The notes beneath the pieces are model-generated. The model did no database searches. It saw only the letters and a program-made list of their open reading frames with translations, and was not told where the DNA came from. The translations under genes were made by a program, and so were the position numbers. From NCBI RefSeq assembly GCF_900101755.1, contig NZ_FNAE01000002.1:524480-588479 (forward strand): DNA of 64,000 bases, given 5' to 3'. Positions 9,491-16,773 of the stretch are shown here, piece after piece (the first letter of the stretch is position 1; each line of letters begins with the position of its first letter). Source of the DNA: Ectopseudomonas alcaliphila (GTDB lineage Bacteria > Pseudomonadota > Gammaproteobacteria > Pseudomonadales > Pseudomonadaceae).

Positions 9491-10861
9491 ATGGCAGGTA
9501 TAGGATTTGAACTGAGGAAGATCCTGTCCAAGGACTCCTACACATCGACGATGCGCGCCTACCTGTATGCCGGCCTGATCAGTTCCGGCCCTTGGGTATT
9601 GTCGATCATCAGCGTGATGCTCATCGGCGTACTGAGCCTGGGGGCGGTGCTGCCGGAAACGCTGATCGGTCAGTTCCTGGTCACCGTGACGTACCTGATG
9701 GCCACGTCGCTGATTCTCACCGGCGGACTGCAGCTGTTCTTCACCCGCTTCGTCTCCGACCGGCTGTTCGAGCGGCGCCTGGACCTGATCCTGCCCAATC
9801 TGATCGGGATACTGCTGCTGGTGACGATCTTCTCGGGGCTGCTGGCGGTCTGTGTGATGGGCCTGCTGTTCGATCAGTCGTTTACCTATCGCCTGCTGGT
9901 GATGGCCAACTTCGTGGTGCTGTGCAACCTCTGGCTGGTGATCATCTTCCTGTCGGGGATGAAGGCTTATAACCGCATCCTGGGGGTGATGTTTCTCGGC
10001 TACTCGCTGATGGTCGCCTCGGCCTATCTGCTGCGCTTTCTGAATATCGACGGCTTGCTGCTGGGCCTGCTGATCGGTCATTCCAGCCTGCTGTTCATCT
10101 TCCTGTTCGACATCCTGCGCGAGTACCCGGCCGAGCGCCTGGTCGCGTTCGATTTTCTCAAGCGTCGCCAGGTGTTCGGCAGCCTGCTGCTGACAGGACT
10201 TTGCTACAACCTGGGCATCTGGATCGACAAGTTCATCTTCTGGTTCAACCCCTCGACTTCCGAAGCCGTGATCGGCCCGTTGCGGGCCTCGATCCTCTAT
10301 GACCTGCCGATCTTCCTTGCCTACCTGTCGATCATCCCCGGCATGGCGGTGTTCCTGGTGCGTATCGAAACGGACTTCGCCGAATGGTACGAGCGGGTCT
10401 ATGACGCGATCCGCGGCGGTGAAACCCTGCAGCACATCGGCTGGCTCAAGGAGCAGATGATCCTGGCGATTCGCCAGGGCCTGATGGAGATCTGCAAGGT
10501 TCAGGGGCTGACCCTGGTTCTGCTATTCCTGCTCGCGCCGCAGTTGTTGTCCTGGCTGGGCATCTCGCACTACTACCTGCCGCTGTTCTACATCGACGTG
10601 ATAGGCGTGAGCATTCAGGTGGTGTTCATGGCCTTGCTCAACGTGTTCTTCTATCTGGACAAGCGTGCCATCGTCCTCGAACTCTGCGTTCTCTTCGTCC
10701 TGGCAAACGGCGCGTTGACCCTGTTCAGCCAGATGCTTGGCCCGACCTTCTTCGGCTATGGCTTCACCCTGTCGCTGCTGCTGTGCGTACTCCTCGGGTT
10801 GTATCGTCTCAACGAGGCGCTTGATGATCTCGAGTTCGAAACCTTCATGCTTAGCCGCTGA
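9491..10861 (+). CDS. pelG: PelG, polytopic inner-membrane transporter of Pel
   Basis: 456 residues, the usual length, beginning MAGIGFELRKIL as in PelG. About twelve hydrophobic segments run through the protein, consistent with a Wzx/MOP-like membrane protein thought to move the polymer across the inner membrane with PelD and PelE. The ATG directly follows the pelF stop. This is the last gene of the operon: 468 bases without a gene follow, containing only a weak GC hairpin. Confidence 0.94.
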   Translation: MAGIGFELRKILSKDSYTSTMRAYLYAGLISSGPWVLSIISVMLIGVLSLGAVLPETLIGQFLVTVTYLMATSLILTGGLQLFFTRFVSDRLFERRLDLILPNLIGILLLVTIFSGLLAVCVMGLLFDQSFTYRLLVMANFVVLCNLWLVIIFLSGMKAYNRILGVMFLGYSLMVASAYLLRFLNIDGLLLGLLIGHSSLLFIFLFDILREYPAERLVAFDFLKRRQVFGSLLLTGLCYNLGIWIDKFIFWFNPSTSEAVIGPLRASILYDLPIFLAYLSIIPGMAVFLVRIETDFAEWYERVYDAIRGGETLQHIGWLKEQMILAIRQGLMEICKVQGLTLVLLFLLAPQLLSWLGISHYYLPLFYIDVIGVSIQVVFMALLNVFFYLDKRAIVLELCVLFVLANGALTLFSQMLGPTFFGYGFTLSLLLCVLLGLYRLNEALDDLEFETFMLSR

Positions 10862-11329
10862 CCGCGGCTGGGCAAGGCCCTGCACCTGAGCCGGGGAGTC
10901 TCAAGGCCCCGGTTGATCACGGCGCAGTGCGTTGCCTGCTCCTGATAATCCGCTGGCCGTGCCGGCCCTCTGGCGGCGGGGGCGTATGCCGTCGTTGCTG
11001 GGTGAGCGCAATCCCTACCTGACCTGCCGAACGAGCAGGTTCGAGCGTGGCGCCGCCTCCTTGCGGCCCTGTGCCGTCGTCTGGTGTGCCTGCCGCTCTT
11101 CTGCGTGATGAACGTGCGCATCTGTCTTACCTGGCCTGTCGCGGATTCCCGGAAAAAGATTTTCAACTTAAGCCCGGCTTCTACGTTCGTATGGGGGGAC
11201 AAAAGGTTAGGTTGTCACTTATCATACGTCCTACAACTGCGCAGGCGGTTGTGCATCCCGGCACCGCAGCCGGGTCTCATTCAATGTCCCGGTGGCGCCT
11301 TGTTCGCCATCCACTGACAGGAGAACGCC
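10862..11329. other. 468-base gene-free stretch between pelG and the semialdehyde dehydrogenase
   Basis: No convincing coding frame is present; short frames here lack ribosome sites and family features. A hairpin CCGGGG at 10891-10896 with CCCCGG at 10907-10912 could end pel transcription, but it has no T-run. Further on, GTTGT at 11211-11215 and ACAAC at 11233-11237 form a loose dyad about 100 bases before the next start. That is a possible regulator site but too weak to call. The ribosome site ACAGGAGAA precedes the next ATG. Confidence 0.5.
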
Positions 11330-12913
11330 ATGCTGAGTCTGACTGGCCACAATTACATCGGTGGTGAGCGCCGCGCCGCCGGCACCACCCTCCACAAGAG
11401 CCTCGACGCCAGCAGCGGTGAAGCGCTGCCCTATACCTTCATCCAGGCCACGCCGGAAGAAGTCGATGCTGCCGCCCAGGCCGCCGCTGCTGCCTACCCG
11501 ATCTACCGCAACCTCTCGGCCGTGCGCCGCGCCGAGTTCCTCGAGGCCATTGCCGACGAGATCGATGCCCTCGGTGACGACTTCGTTGCCCTGGTCTGCC
11601 GCGAAACCGCGCTGCCGGCTGCCCGCATCCAGGGCGAACGTGGTCGTACAAGTGGCCAGATGCGCCTGTTCGCCAAGGTGCTGCGTCGTGGCGACTTCTA
11701 CGGCGCGCGCATCGACCGCGCCCTGCCGGATCGTCAGCCACTGCCGCGCCCGGATATCCGTCAGTACCAGATCGGTGTCGGCCCGGTCGCCGTGTTCGGC
11801 GCCAGTAACTTCCCGCTGGCCTTCTCCACCGCCGGTGGTGACACCGCGTCGGCCCTGGCTGCCGGTTGCCCGGTGGTGTTCAAGGCGCACAGTGGCCACA
11901 TGGCCACTGCCGAGTGCGTGGCCGATGCGGTGATCCGCGCGGCCGAGAAAACCGGCATGCCCAAGGGCGTGTTCAACATGATCTTTGGCGGCGGTGTCGG
12001 CGAGCTTCTGGTCAAGCACCCGGCCATCCAGGCCGTCGGCTTCACCGGTTCGCTGAAAGGCGGTCGTGCCCTGTGCGACATGGCCGCTGCCCGTCCGCAG
12101 CCGATCCCGGTGTTCGCCGAGATGTCCAGCGTCAACCCGGTGATCGTCCTGCCGGGCGCGCTGAAGGCGCGTGGCGCCACCGTGGCCAAGGAGCTGGCCG
12201 GCTCCGTGGTGCTGGGCTGTGGTCAGTTCTGCACCAACCCGGGCCTGGTCATCGGTATTCGTAGCGCCGAGTTCAGTGAGTTCGTCGCGGGCCTGGCCGA
12301 TGCGATCGGTGCCCAGCCGGCGCAGACCATGCTCAATGCCGGCACCCTGCGCAGCTACGCCGGTGGCGTCGCGCAGCTCAACGACCATGCCAAGGTCACT
12401 CATCTGGCGGGTAACGAGCAAGCCGGCAACCAGGCGCAGCCACAGCTGTTCAAGGCCGACGTCAGCATGCTGCTCGAAGGCGACCACCTGCTGCAGGAAG
12501 AAGTCTTCGGCCCGACTACCATCGTCGTCGAAGTCGCCGACAGCGCCGAGCTGACCCGTGCCCTGCAGAGCATGCACGGCCAGCTGACCGCCACCCTGAT
12601 CGCCGAGCGTGACGACCTCATGGCCTTCCGCGATCTGCTGCCGCTGCTGGAAGTCAAAGCTGGTCGTGTGCTGCTCAACGGTTATCCGACGGGTGTGGAA
12701 GTGTGCGACTCCATGGTCCATGGCGGCCCGTACCCGGCAACGTCCGACGCCCGTGGTACGTCGGTCGGCACCCTGGCCATCCACCGCTTCCTGCGCCCGG
12801 TGTGCTATCAGAACTACCCGGACGAGGTACTGCCGCAAGCACTGCAGAACGCCAACCCGCTGGGTATCCAGCGCCTGGTCGATGGCGTGCACAGTCGCGA
12901 TGCGCTGAGCTGA
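11330..12913 (+). CDS. NADP-dependent alpha-ketoglutarate semialdehyde (2,5-dioxovalerate) dehydrogenase
   Basis: A 527-residue aldehyde dehydrogenase of the branch that oxidises alpha-ketoglutarate semialdehyde to 2-oxoglutarate, the last step of hydroxyproline, aldarate and pentonate breakdown. The catalytic cysteine is C301 in GCGQFCTNPG and the general base E264 in VFAEMSSVNP; the NADP-binding GASNFPLAFSTAGGD is typical of this branch rather than of classical ALDHs. It stands alone, with no dehydratase or hydroxyproline genes beside it, so its source of substrate is not shown. A strong bidirectional terminator follows. Confidence 0.85.
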   Translation: MLSLTGHNYIGGERRAAGTTLHKSLDASSGEALPYTFIQATPEEVDAAAQAAAAAYPIYRNLSAVRRAEFLEAIADEIDALGDDFVALVCRETALPAARIQGERGRTSGQMRLFAKVLRRGDFYGARIDRALPDRQPLPRPDIRQYQIGVGPVAVFGASNFPLAFSTAGGDTASALAAGCPVVFKAHSGHMATAECVADAVIRAAEKTGMPKGVFNMIFGGGVGELLVKHPAIQAVGFTGSLKGGRALCDMAAARPQPIPVFAEMSSVNPVIVLPGALKARGATVAKELAGSVVLGCGQFCTNPGLVIGIRSAEFSEFVAGLADAIGAQPAQTMLNAGTLRSYAGGVAQLNDHAKVTHLAGNEQAGNQAQPQLFKADVSMLLEGDHLLQEEVFGPTTIVVEVADSAELTRALQSMHGQLTATLIAERDDLMAFRDLLPLLEVKAGRVLLNGYPTGVEVCDSMVHGGPYPATSDARGTSVGTLAIHRFLRPVCYQNYPDEVLPQALQNANPLGIQRLVDGVHSRDALS

Positions 12914-12932
12914 CCGGAGCGCTGCAACAAAA

Positions 12933-12960
12933 AATGCCGCACCCGTGAGGGTGCGGCATT
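12933..12960. terminator. Bidirectional rho-independent terminator
   Basis: Perfect 12-base stem AATGCCGCACCC with GGGTGCGGCATT and loop GTGA, preceded by a run of A and followed by T-rich sequence. It lies between convergent genes (dehydrogenase on plus, hydrolase on minus) and can serve both. Confidence 0.9.
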
Positions 12961-12982
12961 GTTCATTCAGGCGGCTGCGTCT

Positions 12983-13762
12983 TTATTTGGCGGCGGCCTG
13001 GGTTTTTTCCACTGCCTGGATGATCACCTTGGCCACATCGCCCGGACGCGACTGCTGCGGCACGTGGCTGGCGGCGATCTCGGTGGTCTGTGCAGCGATC
13101 TTCTTGGCGAAGTCGCGCTGCATCTCCGGCACGATCATGCGGTCGTCGCTGGCGACGAGGTACCAGGACGGCTTCTGCTTCCAGGCCGCGACACTGGTGC
13201 GGTCATCGAAGGCTGCAGCGCGGATCGGGCCCTGGGTGGCGGTCATGATCGCCGTTTGCTCGGCCGACAGATCCTGAGCGAAGTCGGCTGCCATGCCCTG
13301 CGGCGTCAGGTAGAGGAAACCGTTCTTGTCGGCCGCGATCTGGCTCGAGCCCGGTGCGGTGGGATAGCCACCGTAGAGCTCGCCGGTGGATTGGCCCGCA
13401 TTCGGCGCGAAAGCCGCGACATAGACCAGGCTGCGCACCTTGTCGTCGCTACCGGCCTGGCTGATCACCGTGCCGCCCCAGGAGTGGCCGACCAGTACCA
13501 CGTCGCCGTCCTGGTTGTTCAGCACGCGCTGGGTGGCGGCGACGTCGTCGGCCAGCGAGGTCAGCGGGTTCTGCACCACGGTAACCTTGATGCCCTTATC
13601 CTGCAGCAGCGGCACGACCTTGGCCCAGTCGGAACCGTCGGCGAAGGCGCCGTGAACGATAACTACCGAAGGCTTGGCGTCGGCGGCCTGGGCACTGACT
13701 GCGAAGAAGGGGCTGGCGATGGCGAGGGCGATGGCGAGGATCAGCGGCTTGGTATTGAACAT
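12983..13762 (-). CDS. Periplasmic alpha/beta hydrolase
   Basis: 259 residues with a clear Sec signal peptide (LILAIALAIASPFFAVSAQA, cleavage after AQA at about residue 26). The mature part is a compact alpha/beta hydrolase: the oxyanion motif VIVHGAFADGS, the nucleophile elbow GHSWGG, and a late histidine in AASHVPQQSRP. The closest remembered relatives are esterase-like proteins of the salicylate-esterase/methylesterase type, but the substrate cannot be read from sequence. It is divergent from the HD/LuxR regulator, with only about 100 bases between them, so that regulator is a reasonable candidate for controlling it. Confidence 0.85.
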   Translation of the reverse strand: MFNTKPLILAIALAIASPFFAVSAQAADAKPSVVIVHGAFADGSDWAKVVPLLQDKGIKVTVVQNPLTSLADDVAATQRVLNNQDGDVVLVGHSWGGTVISQAGSDDKVRSLVYVAAFAPNAGQSTGELYGGYPTAPGSSQIAADKNGFLYLTPQGMAADFAQDLSAEQTAIMTATQGPIRAAAFDDRTSVAAWKQKPSWYLVASDDRMIVPEMQRDFAKKIAAQTTEIAASHVPQQSRPGDVAKVIIQAVEKTQAAAK

Positions 13763-13863
13763 GATTGAATCTCCTGTGCTTGGGGGAGTTCAGTGTCGAT
13801 AATGCGCCGGTGTCTCGGTATCGGTCGTTTATCCGAGGCCTGCAAATAAAGGAGAGCTGCAAG

Positions 13864-15288
13864 GTGAATGACGCCGTCGCGCTGGAAGACGTCATGCTGG
13901 CACTGGCCATGGTCGGCGATCTGAGCATGGGCCAGCCCATCGATCAGTCGCGGCGTACCGCGCGCCTGGCGCAATGGCTGGTGCAGGCCGGTGGCGGTGA
14001 TCAGGCGCAAATCGATGCAGCCCGGCAGGTGGCGCTGCTGCGCTGGTCCGGCTGTACCGCCAACGCCGATGGCTTCATGCGTCTGCTCGGTGACGACGTC
14101 GGCGGTCGCCGCGCCATGCTGGCGCAAACCCTGGATGCTGCCGGCCAACGTGCCATGCTGCGCACCACGCCGCTGGCCCAGGTGCATTGCGAGATCGCCG
14201 GCGATATCGCCCGCACCCTGGCGCTGGGCGTGGAGGTCGAGCGAGGTTTGCGCCATATCTTCGAGTGCTTCGACGGCAGCGGCCGCCCGCTGGGCCTGCG
14301 TCACCCCGATGTCCCTCCGGTGGTGTATCAGGTCGTGTTGGCGGGCGATCTGGAAATCCTCTCGCGGGCCCACGGCCTGGACGCGGCGCTGGAGTGGATC
14401 GGCGTGCAGGGTGATCGCCGTTATCCCGCTGCTCTTGTCGACCTGCTCAGCCGCCATGCCGCGGATTGGCTGCAAGCGCTGCGCACCCCCGAGGGCGTGC
14501 AGCCTGTCGAAGGGGCGGAGGTTTCCCTGACCCTGGTGGGCGATGTGATCGACCTCAAACTGCCCTGGCTGGCCGGCTATTCACGCCAGGCCGCGAGCCT
14601 GGTGCGCGACGCTGCTCGGCTCTGGGGCTTGCCCGAAGCGCGCATCGAACTGCTGGCCAAGGCGGCGTTGATCCATGGCCTGGGCCGGGCGGCCGTGCCC
14701 AATCGAATCTGGAGCACGCCCGGCCCGCTGCTCGATGGTGACCTCGAAGCGGTGCGCCTGGTGCCCTACTGGACGCACCGCGCCTGCAGCCAGATCGGCG
14801 GCCTGAACGAAGCCGGACAACTGGCTGCGCATGCCTACGAACGACTGGATGGCAGCGGCTATTTCCGCTCGTTGAGTGGCGACGCCCTGCAGGCCGAACA
14901 CCGTCTGCTGAGCGCCGCGCTGGCCTGGCTGGCGCTGCGTGGCGAACGCCCCTGGCGCGCTGCCTTCAGCGATGAGCAGGCCGCCCGCGTATTGCTGGAT
15001 GAAGCCGAGCAGGGGCGCTTCGACCCACGCGCCTGCCAGGCGGTGATCAGCGCCGCGCATGGCGAGCAGGCGCCGCTGGCCGGCAAACCTGGCAACGGCC
15101 TGCTCAGCGAACGCGAGACGCAGATTCTGCAGCGCATCAGCAGCGGAGCCAGCAACAAGGAAGTGGCGCGCGACCTGGGCATCAGCCCGAGCACGGTGCG
15201 CACTCATGTCGAGAGCGTGTTCCGCAAGCTGCAGTGTTCGACGCGCGCGGCGGCGACCTTGAAGGCGCTGACGCTGGGCGTGATCTAA
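13864..15288 (+). CDS. LuxR-type transcriptional regulator with degenerate HD-GYP halves
   Basis: 474 residues from a GTG preceded by AAAGGAG (13848-13854); a longer frame back to 13765 has no ribosome site. The C-terminus (about 410-470) is a LuxR/GerE helix-turn-helix, LSERETQILQRISSG through SPSTVRTHVESVFRKL. Upstream are two HD-GYP-like segments. One reads CFDGSGRPLGL near residue 140. The other reads HGLGRAAVP at 271 and YERLDGSGYF at 325, where an active enzyme would have HD and HE. The metal ligands are therefore replaced, suggesting a sensing rather than phosphodiesterase role. Divergent from the periplasmic hydrolase. Confidence 0.75.
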   Translation: MNDAVALEDVMLALAMVGDLSMGQPIDQSRRTARLAQWLVQAGGGDQAQIDAARQVALLRWSGCTANADGFMRLLGDDVGGRRAMLAQTLDAAGQRAMLRTTPLAQVHCEIAGDIARTLALGVEVERGLRHIFECFDGSGRPLGLRHPDVPPVVYQVVLAGDLEILSRAHGLDAALEWIGVQGDRRYPAALVDLLSRHAADWLQALRTPEGVQPVEGAEVSLTLVGDVIDLKLPWLAGYSRQAASLVRDAARLWGLPEARIELLAKAALIHGLGRAAVPNRIWSTPGPLLDGDLEAVRLVPYWTHRACSQIGGLNEAGQLAAHAYERLDGSGYFRSLSGDALQAEHRLLSAALAWLALRGERPWRAAFSDEQAARVLLDEAEQGRFDPRACQAVISAAHGEQAPLAGKPGNGLLSERETQILQRISSGASNKEVARDLGISPSTVRTHVESVFRKLQCSTRAAATLKALTLGVI

Positions 15289-15390
15289 GCCGCGTCTTCA
15301 GGCTTGGAGGAGATAGTCGAGGTTGTGGCCTGGCATACAGATGCGTACCCTGCCTCGCGGCCATGATGGCCTCGAATGGAAAAGGATTTC

Positions 15391-15690
15391 ATGCTCAAGC
15401 GTATTTATCGAATCTTCGCGCTGGCCGTTCTGGTGAGCGCACTGTCTGGCTGCGGCACTCTGTTCGGACGCTCCTCAGGTGGCTCTTACGGGCCCGATTA
15501 CTATTCCGGCACTGCCTACAACTTTGGCCTGCTGTTCGGCTCCGATGAACTCAATCGCGGTTACTTTCCTGCCACCCTCTGGTGCTGGGCCTCGATAGCC
15601 TGCCCGGTGTTGACGGTTTATTCGATGCCCGTGGATTTCGTCGTCGATACCGTCATGCTGCCCCGTGATATCTACGAGGCAACACGATGA
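15391..15690 (+). CDS. YceK/YidQ-family lipoprotein
   Basis: 99-residue small lipoprotein. The N-terminus MLKRIYRIFALAVLVSALSG is followed by the lipobox cysteine at residue 21. The body contains the YceK-family pattern of an aromatic-rich segment ending VLTVYSMPVDFVVDTVMLP. AAAGGA lies 4 bases before this ATG, favouring it over an ATG five codons earlier. Its stop overlaps the start of the next gene (ATGA), so the two form a small envelope operon. Function unknown for the family. Confidence 0.8.
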   Translation: MLKRIYRIFALAVLVSALSGCGTLFGRSSGGSYGPDYYSGTAYNFGLLFGSDELNRGYFPATLWCWASIACPVLTVYSMPVDFVVDTVMLPRDIYEATR

Positions 15691-15962
15691 GCCCTGTCGT
15701 TTTGAAAAGCCTGCGAGTATTCAAGGCAGCTCTTCCCGTACTGCTGATGCTGGGTTTTCACGACCTGGCGCTGGCCAGTTTCGAATATGGCAATCGGCGT
15801 CTTGCCGCGAGCGCAACGGAACTGCTCGCCCAATTCGTGTTTGCCTTCGTTGCGCTCACCATCATTGGTGCCGTCGTGATGATCATCGGTGATATTCGCC
15901 GCTGGCTGCGTCGCAGGTCTGGCACGGATCAACGCGAGGATGATCCTTCCAGGGACCTCTAG
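15687..15962 (+). CDS. Small predicted inner-membrane protein, unknown function
   Basis: 91 residues. A first hydrophobic stretch (about 11-30, ending LALAS) could be a signal peptide. A second (about 47-67, FVFAFVALTIIGAVVMIIGDI) is a transmembrane helix, followed by an arginine-rich RRWLRRR and an acidic tail, which would place the C-terminus in the cytoplasm. Translationally coupled to the preceding YceK-like lipoprotein by ATGA overlap. I do not recognise a family. Confidence 0.6.
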   Translation: MSPVVLKSLRVFKAALPVLLMLGFHDLALASFEYGNRRLAASATELLAQFVFAFVALTIIGAVVMIIGDIRRWLRRRSGTDQREDDPSRDL

Positions 15963-16055
15963 CTTGCCTGCGAATGCCCCGGCGCTGATGGGCAACTGAT
16001 AGCGTCGATAATGCACAAGGCTTGGGTTCGACACCTGGGCCTTGTACTTTGCAGC

Positions 16056-16241
16056 TCAGTCTCCGCCTCCACCGCCATCACCACCGCCGCCGAAATCGCT
16101 GTTGCCGAAGCCGGTGTTGGAGTCCTGCCCGCTCAGGCCGCCTCTCCTCCTTTTACCTGCGTGTGACTTGGACCTTGAGCGTTGCCACGAATAGATGAAA
16201 AGCACCACGAATGCGATAGCGATCAGCGGCAGAATGTCCAT
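16056..16241 (-). CDS. 61-residue membrane protein with Gly/Asp-rich tail
   Basis: The start is the ATG at 16241, with GGAGG a few bases before it on the minus strand; a much longer frame would run through the tRNA gene and is rejected. One transmembrane helix (residues 2-19, DILPLIAIAFVVLFIYSW) is followed by a very basic segment (RSRSKSHAGKRRR) and a C-terminal tail of glycines and aspartates. The glycine tail resembles small membrane proteins ending in glycine-rich low-complexity sequence; no function can be assigned. Confidence 0.6.
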   Translation of the reverse strand: MDILPLIAIAFVVLFIYSWQRSRSKSHAGKRRRGGLSGQDSNTGFGNSDFGGGGDGGGGGD

Positions 16242-16314
16242 GCGTTTCCCTCCATTGCCGGGCTCCAATGCTAAAAGCTCAGAGGGCACAGAGTAAGCCG
16301 TAACGGGCGCATGG

Positions 16315-16344
16315 AAACGAAAAAGCCCGCACAGTGGCGGGCTT
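16315..16344 (-). terminator. Terminator downstream of tRNA-Arg
   Basis: Stem AAGCCCGC (16323-16330) with GCGGGCTT (16337-16344) and a six-base loop. On the minus strand it is followed by a T-rich run (TTTTCGTTTC) and lies 7 bases beyond the tRNA 3' end. Confidence 0.85.
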
Positions 16345-16350
16345 CTAAAA

Positions 16351-16427
16351 TGGCGCATCCGGCGGGATTCGAACCCACGACCCCTGCCTTCGGAGGGCAG
16401 TACTCTATCCAGCTGAGCTACGGATGC
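16351..16427 (-). tRNA. tRNA-Arg (anticodon CCG)
   Basis: 77 bases including an encoded CCA. The acceptor stem is GCATCCG with CGGATGC, discriminator G. The T-loop reads GGTTCGAATCC, the D-arm GCTCAGCTGGATAGAGT, and the anticodon stem CTGCC/GGCAG encloses the loop CTCCGAA, giving anticodon CCG for CGG codons. Confidence 0.96.
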
Positions 16428-16773
16428 GTTGCGGGGCGCAATCATACGCATCTCGGCGGTTAGCGTCCATTCTGCATGAGTGTGCATTATTCAGAACGGA
16501 CTTTACACTTTCGGGCCGCTAGAACCTGTATTTCAGAAGTTTCTGCCATTATTTTAAGGATTTTTCCCGGCCACCTATTGCCCTTTACCCCTGCCGATCC
16601 TAGGATTCGTTTGAGATTTCAAACGGCGTGTTCGGTCATTCTGAACCCTCGCACGTTCAACGGCTCTGAATCCATTACCAGGCCCCGCACGGCTCAATTT
16701 CGGCCTGCGGGCTCTGCCCGTGACTCCAACGACTTACGCCGACGCCCGGGCGCCGGAACTGAAGGAGACTGCC
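16428..16773. other. 346-base intergenic region upstream of gabD, with a 7-base dyad
   Basis: It holds the tRNA promoter at its left end and no credible gene. A perfect inverted repeat CGTTTGA-GATT-TCAAACG occupies 16608-16625, about 150 bases before the gabD start, and could be a regulator operator for gabDT. AAGGAG at about 16762 is the gabD ribosome site. No sigma-54 motif with correct spacing was found. Confidence 0.5.
16441..16469 (-). promoter_or_regulatory. Sigma-70 promoter for tRNA-Arg
   Basis: On the minus strand TGGACG (-35) and TATGAT (-10) are separated by 17 bases. The -10 is followed by a GC-rich discriminator (TGCGCCCCGC) about 13 bases before the tRNA 5' end. A GC-rich discriminator is the usual mark of stringently controlled stable-RNA promoters. 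Confidence 0.7.

Noticed and set aside
10891..10912. Hairpin after pelG as a terminator
   Set aside because: Short GC stem with a 10-base loop and no T-run; recorded only in the description of the gap.
11047..11367. 106-codon frame between pelG and the semialdehyde dehydrogenase
   Set aside because: No ribosome site, no recognisable motif, and it runs into the dehydrogenase gene in another frame.
16056..16487. 143-codon version of the small membrane protein
   Set aside because: It would translate the tRNA-Arg gene and its terminator; the ATG at 16241 has a proper ribosome site.
16570..16583. Sigma-54-like GGCCACCTATTGC before gabD
   Set aside because: GG to GC spacing is 9 rather than 10 bases and the flanks are poor.
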